Source: Nostoc flagelliforme FACHB-838
GTDB lineage: Bacteria > Cyanobacteriota > Cyanobacteriia > Cyanobacteriales > Nostocaceae
DNA length: 64,000 nt
Direction of reading: 5' to 3'
Assembly (NCBI RefSeq): GCF_014698065.1
Contig: NZ_JACJSI010000021.1
Coordinates: 32,076 to 96,075, forward strand
Shown: in pieces, positions 52,749 to 61,841 of the stretch
How positions within the stretch are numbered: the first letter of the stretch is position 1
Layout: the number at the start of each line of letters is the position of its first letter
Notes under the pieces: model-generated
What the model saw: the letters and a program-made list of their open reading frames with translations, nothing else
Told to the model about the DNA's origin: nothing
Databases searched by the model: none
Program-made: the position numbers and the translations under genes

Positions 52749-53599
52749 TGAGCGATCGCCACAATATTACTACTACTGCACGTCTTAATGTCTACATCCA
52801 AGGTCAAGGATTCCCCATTCTGGGCTTACATGGCCATCCTGGTACTGGTCGTAGTCTTTCTGTCTTCACCAATCATTTATCAAAACGCTATAAAACTTTT
52901 GCCCCCGATTTACGCGGATACGGCAAAAGTCGCTACAACAGCAATTTTGACATGAATGATCATTTGACTGATTTAGAAGCGCTGCTAGACCGCTTAGAGA
53001 TTGAAAAGTGCCTAGTATTGGGTTGGTCACTTGGGGGCATTCTGGCAATGGAACTAGCATTACGTTTACCAGAACGCATTACTGGGCTGATTTTGGTGGC
53101 GACAGCCGCAAAACCCCGTGGTAGCCATCCTCCTATTAGTTGGCAAGATAATTTATATACTGGCGTTGCTGCGCTATTGAACTATATAAAACCGAGTTGG
53201 CGATGGAATATTGAAACTTTTGGCAAGCGATCGCTTTTCCGTTACCTAATCCAACAACATACATTTACTACTTACAATTACATAGCTAAAGAAGCAGTAC
53301 CAGCTTATTTACAAACTTCCCCTGCTGCTACTCGCGCCCTCTATAGTGCAATTCAATCGGGATACAACCGACTTCTAGATTTACAACAAATTCAATGTCC
53401 TAGCTTAGTACTTGCTGGTGAGCAAGACCGCCACATCACATCTAATTCCAGCTTAGAAACTGCTCGACACCTACAAAATTCTCAGTGGCAGTGCTATCCT
53501 AACACCGCCCATCTTTTTCCTTGGGAAGTCCCCCAGTTGGTTCTCAGTGACATTGATCGTTGGCTGGAAGAACATCCGCAGGTAATCAGTAGTCAATAG
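52748..53599 (+). CDS. Alpha/beta hydrolase
   Basis: The 283-residue alpha/beta hydrolase has the oxyanion HGHPGTGRS block, APDLRGYGKS, the nucleophile elbow LGWSLGGILAME (Ser), a cap region (about residues 130-210), an acidic residue in LVLAGEQDRHI, and the catalytic His in PNTAHLFPWE. This completes a Ser/Asp/His triad. The substrate is unknown; the overall similarity is to small esterases and haloperoxidase-like hydrolases. It is translated from an ATG overlapping the previous stop. Confidence 0.9.
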   Translation: MSDRHNITTTARLNVYIQGQGFPILGLHGHPGTGRSLSVFTNHLSKRYKTFAPDLRGYGKSRYNSNFDMNDHLTDLEALLDRLEIEKCLVLGWSLGGILAMELALRLPERITGLILVATAAKPRGSHPPISWQDNLYTGVAALLNYIKPSWRWNIETFGKRSLFRYLIQQHTFTTYNYIAKEAVPAYLQTSPAATRALYSAIQSGYNRLLDLQQIQCPSLVLAGEQDRHITSNSSLETARHLQNSQWQCYPNTAHLFPWEVPQLVLSDIDRWLEEHPQVISSQ

Positions 53600-53741
53600 T
53601 TCAATGGATAAAAAATTTTGACTATTGACGAAGGATAAATGGAGAGAGAAGATATGGTGACGCAGTGAGTAAAAGAATTATCTGTGTCTTTGTGTCTTTG
53701 CGTCCCCATATCACTCCACCCGATTCATTCTCTGGCCTAAC

Positions 53742-54044
53742 TTAAATTTGACCGCCAAAGGCAGGCTGTACTTTGCGGTCAAATCTTTCCCCCAAGTCGT
53801 CAGCAATTGTTAAAGTATTAGGTTTGCAACGCTTGACACTTACAACAATTCCCGTAGCTCCTTCAAGCTCCAAATCCTCTATGTATCCTTTGCTTGCTAA
53901 TGTTGCATCAGAAGAACTCAGAAATGGCCCGAAGTAGTACGTGCAACGGGGATTCTGCGTCACAATCTCTACCCACCAAGCCAAGCCGATGTTCTCGAAC
54001 GTGTTAATCAACAGTTCCTTGAGGTTATGCCAAATGGTTTTCAT
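53742..54044 (-). CDS. DUF1816 domain protein
   Basis: The 100-residue protein has the cyanobacterial DUF1816 pattern: WWVEIVTQNPRCTYYFGPF near residue 25, then SSDATLASKGYIEDLELEGATGI and SVKRCKPNTLTI. Members appear in phycobilisome-linked CpcD-like contexts and elsewhere, but the function is not established. No phycobilisome gene is adjacent here. The start is ATG at 54044. Confidence 0.88.
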   Translation of the reverse strand: MKTIWHNLKELLINTFENIGLAWWVEIVTQNPRCTYYFGPFLSSSDATLASKGYIEDLELEGATGIVVSVKRCKPNTLTIADDLGERFDRKVQPAFGGQI

Positions 54045-54131
54045 GGTTTTCGCCGATTTATAAACGTGCTACAGGGTGTTAAACGATATGGTGCTTTATT
54101 ATCTTTTACATTTCTTTATACTCTGTTACTG

Positions 54132-55313
54132 TTATTTTTTCAAAGAAATTTTTTGTAATTTTTCTAGGTGCAGGGTATTTAGCGATCGCTGACGATAAAC
54201 TTCATAAAGCGCCATACCCGCTGCTACAGAAGCATTGAGGCTGGGAGTTTTACCCTGTAGAGGAATAGATACTAAAAAATCACAGGAGCGTTGAGTTAAC
54301 ATACCCAGACCTTCACCTTCTGAGCCGATTACCAAAACGATTGGGCCAGTGAAATTAACTGTATGCACAGGTTCGCTTCCACTTGCAGCAGTGCCGTAAA
54401 TCCAAAAGCCAGCTTCTTTTAATTCTTCTAAAGCGCGGCCGAGGTTGACAACTCTAGCTACAGCAAAATTTTCTAAAGCGCCTGCTGCCACTTTCATTAC
54501 AGTAGAAGTGATGCCAGATGCTCTTCTTTGGGGAATCACTAACCCTTGAGCGCCTATTGCTTCGGCAGTGCGAATAATTGCTCCCAAGTTGTGGGGATCA
54601 GTAATTCCATCAGCCACGACAATTACAGGATCGGTTACAGATTTAGCTTGTTCCAGTAGATCCGCCAATTCCATGTAGGCGTAGGGAGCAGTTTGTGCCG
54701 CCACACCTTGGTGATTGGCCCCGTTAGTAAGATGGTCTAAGCGCTTGGGTTCAACCTCATCAATAACTGTGCCATTTTCCTTCGCTTGCAAGAGGAAATG
54801 GTGAAAGCTGGGATCGTAGCGCAAACGGGTAGTAATCCAGATCCGATTGAGATTGCGTTGATTTTGCAACGCACTCAATACGGGGTGACGACCGTAGATG
54901 AGATCGCTATCTTCTTCTATCGGTTGTGTAGATACAGACGGCTGGGAGAAGTTGCTATTTCGTTGTCGGGAGTTGCCATAGCTGGAGTTGCTATCTATTT
55001 TCCTGGGATTGCGAGTCGGATTAACAACAGAGATGGTGTTGCCATCTACTTTTCTAGGATTGCGAGTCGGATTCGCAACAGAAATAGGATCGCTATCTAC
55101 TTTCCTGGGATTACGAGTTGGATTCGCAACAGAAATGGGGTTGCTGTCTATTTTCTTGGGATTGCGAGTCGGATTAGCAGCAGAAGTAGGATTGCTATCT
55201 ACTTTCCTGGGATTACGAGTCGGATTAGTAACAACACGTTTACCTTTAATTTTTACGGGTTGTCCACGATTTGCTTCGCCAGAAGTCTTGACTTTTCTTG
55301 GTTTATTCTGCAT
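54132..55313 (-). CDS. rlmB: 23S rRNA (guanosine-2'-O-)-methyltransferase RlmB with repeat N-terminal extension
   Basis: The protein has 393 residues against about 250 for typical RlmB. The SpoU core (about 140-380) has [34 protein letters not shown] (motif 1), [13 protein letters not shown] (motif 2) and [22 protein letters not shown] (motif 3), the knotted SAM site. It methylates ribose of G2251 in 23S rRNA. The first 115 or so residues are a basic low-complexity arm with about five copies of [11 protein letters not shown], likely disordered and RNA-binding. It is transcribed after the mini-RNase III gene, with a 93 bp gap; both act on 23S rRNA. Confidence 0.93.
   Translation of the reverse strand: MQNKPRKVKTSGEANRGQPVKIKGKRVVTNPTRNPRKVDSNPTSAANPTRNPKKIDSNPISVANPTRNPRKVDSDPISVANPTRNPRKVDGNTISVVNPTRNPRKIDSNSSYGNSRQRNSNFSQPSVSTQPIEEDSDLIYGRHPVLSALQNQRNLNRIWITTRLRYDPSFHHFLLQAKENGTVIDEVEPKRLDHLTNGANHQGVAAQTAPYAYMELADLLEQAKSVTDPVIVVADGITDPHNLGAIIRTAEAIGAQGLVIPQRRASGITSTVMKVAAGALENFAVARVVNLGRALEELKEAGFWIYGTAASGSEPVHTVNFTGPIVLVIGSEGEGLGMLTQRSCDFLVSIPLQGKTPSLNASVAAGMALYEVYRQRSLNTLHLEKLQKISLKK
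54995..55250. repeat. Five tandem 51-bp repeats in the rlmB 5' coding region
   Basis: A 51-bp unit containing TTTCTAGGATTGCGAGTCGG or close variants recurs about five times and encodes the 17-residue unit [17 protein letters not shown]. Copies differ by a few substitutions. Confidence 0.9.
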
Positions 55314-55406
55314 TTGAGTTTATAGATATAGCGTATGGTTGATCATCCCGATTACCTCAATTTTTCGAACCTAATCTAGTGTTGTGTCTACTGTGAAATT
55401 GAGTTT

Positions 55407-55925
55407 TCACTCCTTTTCTATATGAAGTATTTGCAACAGTTCGGTTAGACGCTGGTAATCGGTGAGATATAAGTAGCCAATTAAGGTTTCTAGACTAGTT
55501 GCCTGTTGATAAATTTCGGGATTAAGTCGCTTAGGGCGTCCTGTTGCGGCGTTTCTACCCCGTCGGACAATTTCTAATTCGGTATCCCTGAGATGAGGAA
55601 TCAGCGATCGCAAATGTAGCGCTTGTGTTTCCGCTCTTACCTGCTCCACTACCAGACTATGGTAAATTCCTGACCGCTGCAATGGCAGCAGATAGAAAAT
55701 TCTAACATACAACTCATAAATTGCATCCCCCAAATATGCTAAAGCAATAGGAGAAATGTTTTGCACTTGTGAGAGAGAAATCTGTTGGAATGGCGCTGTG
55801 GTTGCCAAGAGTGCTTGGTTCCAAGATAAACTCTGTTTTGGAGCTTTATCTTGTCCATCTAATAGCTCTTCCTCCTGTGACTTCACAAATAAATCATTCC
55901 TTGACGGGCTACATTTGGCAGGCAA
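55407..55925 (-). CDS. mrnC: Mini-ribonuclease III
   Basis: The gene encodes up to 172 residues. The RNase III catalytic domain without dsRBD is clear: SPIALAYLGDAIYELYVR (signature helix with catalytic Asp/Glu), AETQALHL, ELEIVRRGRNA and ATSLETLIGYLYLTDYQRL (second acidic site). Mini-III matures the ends of 23S rRNA. The frame opens at TTG 55925; a GTG at 55886 would give a product nearer the usual length and avoid a non-conserved N-terminus. It is upstream of rlmB on the same strand, a common pairing. Confidence 0.88.
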   Translation of the reverse strand: MPAKCSPSRNDLFVKSQEEELLDGQDKAPKQSLSWNQALLATTAPFQQISLSQVQNISPIALAYLGDAIYELYVRIFYLLPLQRSGIYHSLVVEQVRAETQALHLRSLIPHLRDTELEIVRRGRNAATGRPKRLNPEIYQQATSLETLIGYLYLTDYQRLTELLQILHIEKE

Positions 55926-56643
55926 TCTTTACAAAGACTGATTTTTCTGAAGTATGCCATGATAGTATACTTAGCATAATCAATACTATCAAAATTACTT
56001 CCTAATTTCATCTTTTTGATTGATAGTTGGCATTTTAAGTCACCCTGATGTCAACGCCTATAAACCAAATTTTGCCTACTTCTTGTGGTATGGGGCGAAA
56101 ATGGGGTAAAATTTGGACATCAAATTCACCCTTTTATTTGATTGCATTGCCATGCTTACTTAGTAAGCTGCAACTATTCACTATACAGTATTAAGCCAAG
56201 TCCACCTATAGATAAATCTGCTGGCTTTGTATTTCTTACAAATTTTTCAGATTTGATTGTTTATCAAAACAGAATTCAGGAGTCAGGAGTCATAATCAGC
56301 ATGAAATGGAGTCCGGCAGACGGATCAGTAAACGGCAGTTTTGACCCCACACTAAAGAAAGCATATTTAGTGTTCAACTAAATAGTGTTAGGTCTGAATA
56401 CCCCACGCTTTTGATTCTGATTCCTGAATTCTTGTTCAACTTATATTCTAGCCAACTATTACATAGCGAAGAACTGGTTGTTTATATCTTTTAGTTATTG
56501 CTCAACTTTAAATATAATAGTTCAACTGGCTTTGTGCCTCTCCCACAAGGAGAGAGGTTTTTTTTGCCAGAAGTTTTAAAAATTAAGCTATCGGATGTTG
56601 AATCTAGATAGCTAAATTGAACTCTCAGGTCGAGCTATCAAGA
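55926..56643. other. 718-bp region with an orphan terminator
   Basis: No convincing gene was seen. A 79-codon frame opening at TTG 56142 has no ribosome site and no recognisable sequence. The intrinsic terminator on the plus strand at 56537-56565 has no annotated plus-strand gene before it. A GGAGTCAGGAGTCA short repeat lies near 56277-56292. Confidence 0.5.
56537..56565 (+). terminator. Orphan intrinsic terminator (plus strand)
   Basis: CCTCTCCC (56537-56544) pairs with GGAGAGAGG (56549-56557, one bulge) and is followed by eight T residues (56558-56565). The polarity is clearly plus, yet the nearest plus-strand gene ends almost 3 kb upstream, so it may end a small RNA. Confidence 0.6.
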
Positions 56644-57006
56644 CTACTTGACGTTTTCTAGAGCGTCTTCAACTGATTTTTGCAGGGAGAGAAACTTCTC
56701 TAGGCGAACAAGCTTGACCGTTTGAGTTACGCGGGCATTTGTGACAATTTGCAAAGTGCCCTCAGCAGTTTGAGCCTGCTTGGCTAGCTGTACCAGAGCA
56801 CCCAAGCCAGAGCTATCAACAAAGTCGATTTGTGAGAGATCTAAAATAATGTGCTTAGGGCCCTCATCAATCTTGCTGCCAAGTGTCTTGCGAAATGTCG
56901 GCTCAGAAAAAGCATCTAACAAACCTGTGAGGCGGAATAGCTGACAGTTATCCCGGACTTCACGAGTGCCTCTCAGGCTAACGGTTAGATTTAGTGGCTC
57001 AGCAAT
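56644..57006 (-). CDS. STAS-domain protein (anti-sigma-factor-antagonist type), probable AUU start
   Basis: The STAS fold is complete only if translation begins near 57006. The in-frame upstream sequence AEPLNLTVSLRGTREVRDNC then QLFRLTGLLDAFSEPTFRK supplies the first beta strands. The regulatory Ser is in IDFVDSSGLGALVQLA. No ATG, GTG or TTG is in frame before residue 29; GAGGAGGG (57011-57018) sits just before ATT codons at 57007-57009 and 57004-57006. A later TTG (56922) would give 92 residues without the first strands. The fold is a partner-switching regulator that binds an anti-sigma or kinase partner when unphosphorylated. No partner gene adjoins. Confidence 0.82.
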   Translation of the reverse strand: MAEPLNLTVSLRGTREVRDNCQLFRLTGLLDAFSEPTFRKTLGSKIDEGPKHIILDLSQIDFVDSSGLGALVQLAKQAQTAEGTLQIVTNARVTQTVKLVRLEKFLSLQKSVEDALENVK

Positions 57007-57018
57007 AATTCCCTCCTC
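57004..57018 (-). promoter_or_regulatory. Ribosome binding site with non-canonical AUU start codon
   Basis: On the minus strand the sequence is GAGGAGGG, AATT, ATT, GCT, GAG. A near-perfect Shine-Dalgarno lies 4 nt from ATT (57004-57006), and the only standard start codons nearby are out of frame. It resembles AUU initiation as known for infC. Confidence 0.45.
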
Positions 57019-57196
57019 ATGAGTTAAAGTGAACGCTCAAGTATAGATGGTTTTTGAGCAAATTGTCTACAATCTGCTGGAATAGGGGATTGGGGATTGA
57101 AAAGAGGCCAGGGGCAGGATGCGGGGGGCAGAGGGGAAAATTCTTCTTCCTTGCTCCCTGCTCCCCTGCTTCTTGCTTATTCCCCATTCCCTATTT

Positions 57197-58360
57197 TTAC
57201 CTCACCTCTGCCACGGCTTGACGTGCTGTTCGCATGGATTGAACAAATTGCTCAAACAAGTAATCAGCATCGTGGGGCCCAGGGCTGGCTTCTGGGTGAT
57301 ACTGTACGGAGAATACGGGTAGAGATTTGTGACGTACTCCGGCAATGGTGCGATCATTTAAATTCAGGTGACTGATTTCCACATCTGCCGTAGGTAATGA
57401 ATCTGGGTCAATAGCAAAACTATGGTTTTGGCTGGTAATTTCTACCCGTTGTTGTAAGCCTGCTGGCTGATTCAAACCACGATGACCAAATTTGAGTTTA
57501 TAGGTTTCTGCCCCTAGTGCATGACCTAAAATTTGGTGTCCCATACAAATACCGAAGATGGGTTTTTGACTTAACAGGAGTGCTTTGGCAGTTGCAATCC
57601 CTTCGGTGACGGCAGCAGGGTCGCCAGGCCCGTTAGAAAGAAATACACCATCTGGATTGTATTTGAGAATTTCCTCTGGTGGCGTATCAGCGGGTACAAC
57701 AATTACCCGGCAACCGTAACTTACTAAGCGACGCAAAATATTACGTTTAACGCCAAAGTCAAGGGCAACAACGGTAAAGGGTTTTCCAAGATTTTCCGCA
57801 GCCTCAGAGTTGAATTCCCAAGCTGCAATTGTGGGATCTGACCACTCGTAAGCCTTTGCGGTAGTAACTTCACGAACCAGATTCAATCCTGCCATGTTGG
57901 GAGCCGCTAGTACCTGCTCTAGCAGTTCCCCTTCATCGAGAATGGTTGTAGAAATGCCACCGTTCATCGCTCCGAACATTCGAATTTTGCGGGTTAGGGC
58001 GCGGGTATCAATGCCGTATATCCCTGGTATTTGGTTTTGTTTGAGGTAGTCAGGTAAAGATTGTGTCGATCGCCAGTTACTTGGACGCTGACAAATATTC
58101 CGTGCGATCGCACCCCGCACTTGGGGCCCATCTGATTCTTCATCTTCAGGATTTACGCCAGTATTTCCCAATTCAGGATAAGTAAAAATGACTATTTGAC
58201 CAGAGTAACTAGGGTCAGTCAGGACTTCTTGATAGCCGGTCATGCCAGTGTTGAAGACCACTTCTCCGATCGCTGTTCCCATCGCACCAAAAGACCAACC
58301 GCGATAAGTGGTTCCATCTGCTAGGACAAGTAAAGCTGGTATTGAGTCAGTCAGGGGCAT
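57197..58360 (-). CDS. carA: Carbamoyl-phosphate synthase small (glutaminase) subunit
   Basis: From ATG 58360 the protein is 387 residues, the normal CarA length. N-terminal domain: [55 protein letters not shown]. Glutaminase domain: [12 protein letters not shown], the nucleophile Cys in [16 protein letters not shown], and His/Glu in [18 protein letters not shown]. It supplies ammonia to CarB for arginine and pyrimidine synthesis. The open frame continues upstream for 27 codons through ATTGGGG-type STRR repeats, which is not coding. CarB is not adjacent. Confidence 0.97.
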   Translation of the reverse strand: MPLTDSIPALLVLADGTTYRGWSFGAMGTAIGEVVFNTGMTGYQEVLTDPSYSGQIVIFTYPELGNTGVNPEDEESDGPQVRGAIARNICQRPSNWRSTQSLPDYLKQNQIPGIYGIDTRALTRKIRMFGAMNGGISTTILDEGELLEQVLAAPNMAGLNLVREVTTAKAYEWSDPTIAAWEFNSEAAENLGKPFTVVALDFGVKRNILRRLVSYGCRVIVVPADTPPEEILKYNPDGVFLSNGPGDPAAVTEGIATAKALLLSQKPIFGICMGHQILGHALGAETYKLKFGHRGLNQPAGLQQRVEITSQNHSFAIDPDSLPTADVEISHLNLNDRTIAGVRHKSLPVFSVQYHPEASPGPHDADYLFEQFVQSMRTARQAVAEVR

Positions 58361-58435
58361 AGGTGATAGATTAGGGATTGGGGATTGGGCATTGGGGGCT
58401 GGGCATTGGGGGCTGGGCATTGGAAAGAGACAGAG
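58361..58435. repeat. STRR-type ATTGGGG repeats upstream of carA
   Basis: The stretch runs GATTGGGGATTGGGCATTGGGG then GGCTGGGCATTGGGG twice. It lies in the carA leader and accidentally keeps the carA frame open. Confidence 0.85.
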
Positions 58436-58639
58436 GGGCAAAATCTTCTCCTTTGCTCCCTACTCCCTTGATTTCCCAGCCTCTAATTCCTAGCCCTTAG
58501 TCCCCAGTACCCAATACTGCGATTGTTAATTATCCCATGAGTTGAGCAATTGGAACTTTTTAAGATAGTTAATTAAAATTAAAAGGCAATTAAAGTAGCG
58601 GGAGTGGATTTGGCAAAGCTTGGGCAGTTAAAATTAATT

Positions 58640-59680
58640 ATGTTTCAGTCTTTTTTATCCCGTGCAACCCTAATTTTCGTATCAAGCGCTCTAACGGTTT
58701 TGTGTGTTGCCTGTAGTGAAGACAAACGGAACACTGCAACTGGTGGCAACGAGCAACCCACGCCAATCGGGGATCTGGCATCAGTTCAGCCTGCCGTTGA
58801 ACCAGTAACACCAGCAGCTACCCCAGAAGTACAACCGCTAGATTCGTCTGAAAGTGAACCAAGTCTTTTTGAGATGGGGCGAGACAAAGCCGTTGGCGCT
58901 TGGAGTATCAGCCAATCAGCTCAATCTCCAGATGACTGGAATTTGGTGGTGAGTCAGTACCGAGATGCGATTGCGCTGATGCGAAGAGTGCGGCGACAAA
59001 GCCCAGAATTTGCGATCGCTCAAACTAAAATAACTGAATATCGCCGCCAACTTAAATATGCCCAACAGCAAGCTAATCCTCGCCCTGTGCCAGTTAGGGA
59101 ACCTCAAAAAGTAGTTGTTGTTGTTCCCCAGACGGCAACCAAACCAAAATATATCTCACCTCCACAAGAAACAAAAACGTTGTCACCAGAGCCAGCTTTG
59201 CCCTCATCAGCAGTGGTGATTCCAGATCAGGAAGTATTTACAGCCCCAATTAAAAGGCGAATTGGTGGCACGCCAATTGTGGAAGTCACCTTCAATGGCC
59301 GACAACAATTTGAGATGATTGTGGATACAGGAGCAAGTGGGACTATCATCACCCAACAGATGGCCAATGCTTTAGGAGTCGTGACAGTAGGAAAAGCTAA
59401 AGCAAACACCGCGAGTTCCAGAGCTGTAGAATTTCCCGTGGGCTATGTTAATTCGATGGCAGTTGGCGGGGTAATGGTAAATAAAATACCAGTTGCGATC
59501 GCAGGTGCGGAACTAGAAACTGGCCTCCTAGGACATGACTTTTTTGGCAATTACGATGTCACCATCAAACGTAATGTTGTAGAATTTCGTCCGCAGCTGC
59601 GATCGCAAATTAATTCCCCAGAAACTCAACTAATTGCTCCAACTTCGTCCAAGCTGCCCCACTTTGTAGAATATCCTTAG
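58640..59680 (+). CDS. Retropepsin-like aspartic protease, probable lipoprotein or exported
   Basis: From ATG 58640 the protein is 346 residues and begins with a signal-like helix ([21 protein letters not shown]); the Cys after VCVA-type sequence could be lipidated although the box is not canonical. A Pro/Glu-rich linker (about 60-200) leads to a C-terminal retropepsin domain: [35 protein letters not shown] with the catalytic DTG, and [18 protein letters not shown]. Clan AA single-domain proteases act as dimers. A GTG at 58604 could add 12 residues. Its 3' end overlaps the convergent trpD gene by 71 bp. Confidence 0.85.
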   Translation: MFQSFLSRATLIFVSSALTVLCVACSEDKRNTATGGNEQPTPIGDLASVQPAVEPVTPAATPEVQPLDSSESEPSLFEMGRDKAVGAWSISQSAQSPDDWNLVVSQYRDAIALMRRVRRQSPEFAIAQTKITEYRRQLKYAQQQANPRPVPVREPQKVVVVVPQTATKPKYISPPQETKTLSPEPALPSSAVVIPDQEVFTAPIKRRIGGTPIVEVTFNGRQQFEMIVDTGASGTIITQQMANALGVVTVGKAKANTASSRAVEFPVGYVNSMAVGGVMVNKIPVAIAGAELETGLLGHDFFGNYDVTIKRNVVEFRPQLRSQINSPETQLIAPTSSKLPHFVEYP

Positions 59681-60683
59681 CGATTTTAATACCTTGGGCG
59701 TGATCGAGGAAGGCGATCGTACCCGCTACTTGTAGCGCCAATGACGCATTCAAAGCGACTGCATCCTGTTGCGCCTGAGTTCCCTTACCTTGGAGTACAG
59801 CCTTGAGAATCACCGCATTCTCTTGCACATCCCCACCCCGCAGCATACCTATGGGAGCAGGCGTTAAATCCAAATCTAGGGGATTAATAGTAGTTAACTG
59901 CACTTCTCCTTCTGATAACACTGCCAAATCAGTTAAATCTCCTAATCCAGCCTCATCAAGTTTTTCTCGCCCGTGCAGCACAATTGCCTTTTCCTTGCCC
60001 AAATTCTGTAAAGCTTGGGCAACAGTTGCCAAAAGCTTGGGAGTAAATAAGCCCACCACTTGCCCAGTTGGACGCAATGGGTTTACCAACGGCCCCAGCA
60101 GATTAAACACTGTTCGTACCTTCAAAGTTCGCCGTAATTGGGCAACAGCCTTGAGTGCTGGATGCCAACCAGGGGCAAACAAGAAGGTGATCCCAACTTC
60201 TTGTATTGCTGCTTGCACTTTTTCGCTAGAAGCACTTAAGTTGACTCCCAACGCTTCCAAGACATCTGCACTTCCTGTGAGACTTGATGCAGAACGATTG
60301 CCGTGCTTGGCCACCGATACGCCAGATGCAGCAGCAACAAAAGCAACTGCCGTAGAAATATTAAAAGTTGATGATCCATCTCCACCAGTACCACAGGTGT
60401 CAATTAAGGAGATTGGCGATTGAGTCAATTTTTCTCCAGCCCCCATTTTTGATTGAGACTGTAAAACTTCAGCCATACCGGTCAACTCGTCGGCAGAAAT
60501 GCCTTTAAAGTTTAGCGCTGTTAAAATAGCCCCTGATAACTCTGGAGGAACGGCTTCACTGAGCCATCCTTGCATCAATTCAGCAGATTGAGTACGAGAT
60601 AATGATTGTCCATCTATTAATTGTTGCAGCAAGATATACCAGCTAACAGAAGATTCTTGAGCAGGGATTGGGAAAGTTGTCAT
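59610..60683 (-). CDS. trpD: Anthranilate phosphoribosyltransferase
   Basis: The 357-residue protein contains [26 protein letters not shown] (PRPP-binding GTGGD), [23 protein letters not shown] (the KHGNR anthranilate/PRPP motif) and [20 protein letters not shown]. It catalyses anthranilate plus PRPP to phosphoribosylanthranilate, the second dedicated step of tryptophan synthesis. It stands alone, as is usual for dispersed trp genes in cyanobacteria. Its last 71 bp overlap the 3' end of the convergent protease gene, so each stop lies inside the other gene. Confidence 0.97.
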   Translation of the reverse strand: MTTFPIPAQESSVSWYILLQQLIDGQSLSRTQSAELMQGWLSEAVPPELSGAILTALNFKGISADELTGMAEVLQSQSKMGAGEKLTQSPISLIDTCGTGGDGSSTFNISTAVAFVAAASGVSVAKHGNRSASSLTGSADVLEALGVNLSASSEKVQAAIQEVGITFLFAPGWHPALKAVAQLRRTLKVRTVFNLLGPLVNPLRPTGQVVGLFTPKLLATVAQALQNLGKEKAIVLHGREKLDEAGLGDLTDLAVLSEGEVQLTTINPLDLDLTPAPIGMLRGGDVQENAVILKAVLQGKGTQAQQDAVALNASLALQVAGTIAFLDHAQGIKIAKDILQSGAAWTKLEQLVEFLGN

Positions 60684-61074
60684 AGCTGAGGTTTATAGTG
60701 TTATGGGGTGTAGCTACATTGAAGGGTATGGGAGCTATCCTACCGGAAAATTGGCAGTTCTCAAACTTAGCTTGAAAGATCAAGGTTTAATTGTAGAACT
60801 GAATTAACAAGGTTTTGATTTTGTACTTTTTTATCTAAATAAAGGTAAGCGTTCAGGAGTGTAAAGAAGACGAAAAACAACCCCCAAAATCAAGCAATAA
60901 AATTAAGCAGGTTTCAAAAAATCACAATCATCAAAATAAGTAGTAGTTTGTGGAAGCAGAGAAAGCACATCAAGCTCGCAATCAAAACGTCAAATTGTGG
61001 GTTGAAAGTAACCGGATGCTGCGGCGCTATAGTGTAGAAGCTAATGACAGCAAGCGGAACACGGAGACAAAAAA
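60684..61074. other. 391-bp intergenic region between divergent genes
   Basis: It contains no recognisable gene or repeat. CGGAG lies before the GTG start of the downstream hydrolase. AT-rich stretches could hold promoters but no clear consensus is visible. Confidence 0.5.
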
Positions 61075-61815
61075 GTGCAAATCACTAAGCGCAATGTTGA
61101 ATTAAGAGTAGATGGCAGTTTAATGCGTGTTTATGTTGCGGCTCCCAAAGCAGCAGGAAAATACCCTGGTATTGTCTTTTACAGTGATATTTATCAGTTA
61201 GGTGATCCAATAATTCGTTTAGCTAACTACTTAGCAGGATACGGCTATGTAGTAGCAGCCCCAGAAATTTTTCACCGAATTGAGCCAATTGGTTTAGTAA
61301 TTGAGCCAGACGATCTGGGACGGATGCGGGGTAATGACGATGCGCGTCGAACCTCCGTAGCTGATTATGATGCCGACTGCCTTGGTGTGATTGAATTTCT
61401 GAAAACAGAGAGTGCGGTTTCTCCAAATAAAATAGGCACTCTCGGCTTTTGTATTGGTGGACATTTAGCTTTCCGCGCAGCATTTCAAAGCGAAATTCGG
61501 ACTTGTGTCTGCTGTTACCCTACTGGTATTCCCAGTGGTAAACTGGGTAAAGAGGTAGCCGATACAATCCAGAGAGTAAGTGAAATCAAAGGCGAGATGC
61601 TTATGGTGTTCGGTACTCTTGACCCTCATATACCAGATAGCGATCGCCAAACCATAATCAAAGCAATTGAGAATGCTAACATACCTCACCAAGTTTTCTT
61701 GTATGAAGCAGAACATACTTTCATGCGCGACGACGGTTATCGTTATGATTCTAGTGCTACCACCGCAGCTTGGTCTGAAATAGTAACTTTCTTGGGGCGC
61801 ATATTCGCAAAGTGA
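61075..61815 (+). CDS. Dienelactone hydrolase family protein
   Basis: The 246-residue protein starts at GTG 61075 with CGGAG 10 nt upstream. The DLH triad is visible: nucleophile Cys in LGFCIGGHLAF (about residue 126), Asp in VFGTLDPHIPDSD, and His in EAEHTFMRDD. The start of the fold is MRVYVAAPKAAGKYPGIVFYSDIYQL. The family hydrolyses dienelactone or related esters; in cyanobacteria it is mostly of unknown substrate. It is cytosolic, with no signal peptide. The convergent kinase gene ends 26 bp beyond its stop. Confidence 0.92.
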   Translation: MQITKRNVELRVDGSLMRVYVAAPKAAGKYPGIVFYSDIYQLGDPIIRLANYLAGYGYVVAAPEIFHRIEPIGLVIEPDDLGRMRGNDDARRTSVADYDADCLGVIEFLKTESAVSPNKIGTLGFCIGGHLAFRAAFQSEIRTCVCCYPTGIPSGKLGKEVADTIQRVSEIKGEMLMVFGTLDPHIPDSDRQTIIKAIENANIPHQVFLYEAEHTFMRDDGYRYDSSATTAAWSEIVTFLGRIFAK

Positions 61816-61841
61816 AAACTTCTATTATTGCTTTCTTCGCG

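Noticed and set aside
56142..56381. 79-codon frame upstream of the orphan terminator
   Set aside because: It opens at TTG without a ribosome site, has no recognisable sequence and spans repeat-like GGAGTCAGGAGTCA.
58361..58441. 27-codon N-terminal extension of CarA
   Set aside because: It is encoded by ATTGGGG short tandem repeats; the ATG at 58360 gives the normal CarA start.
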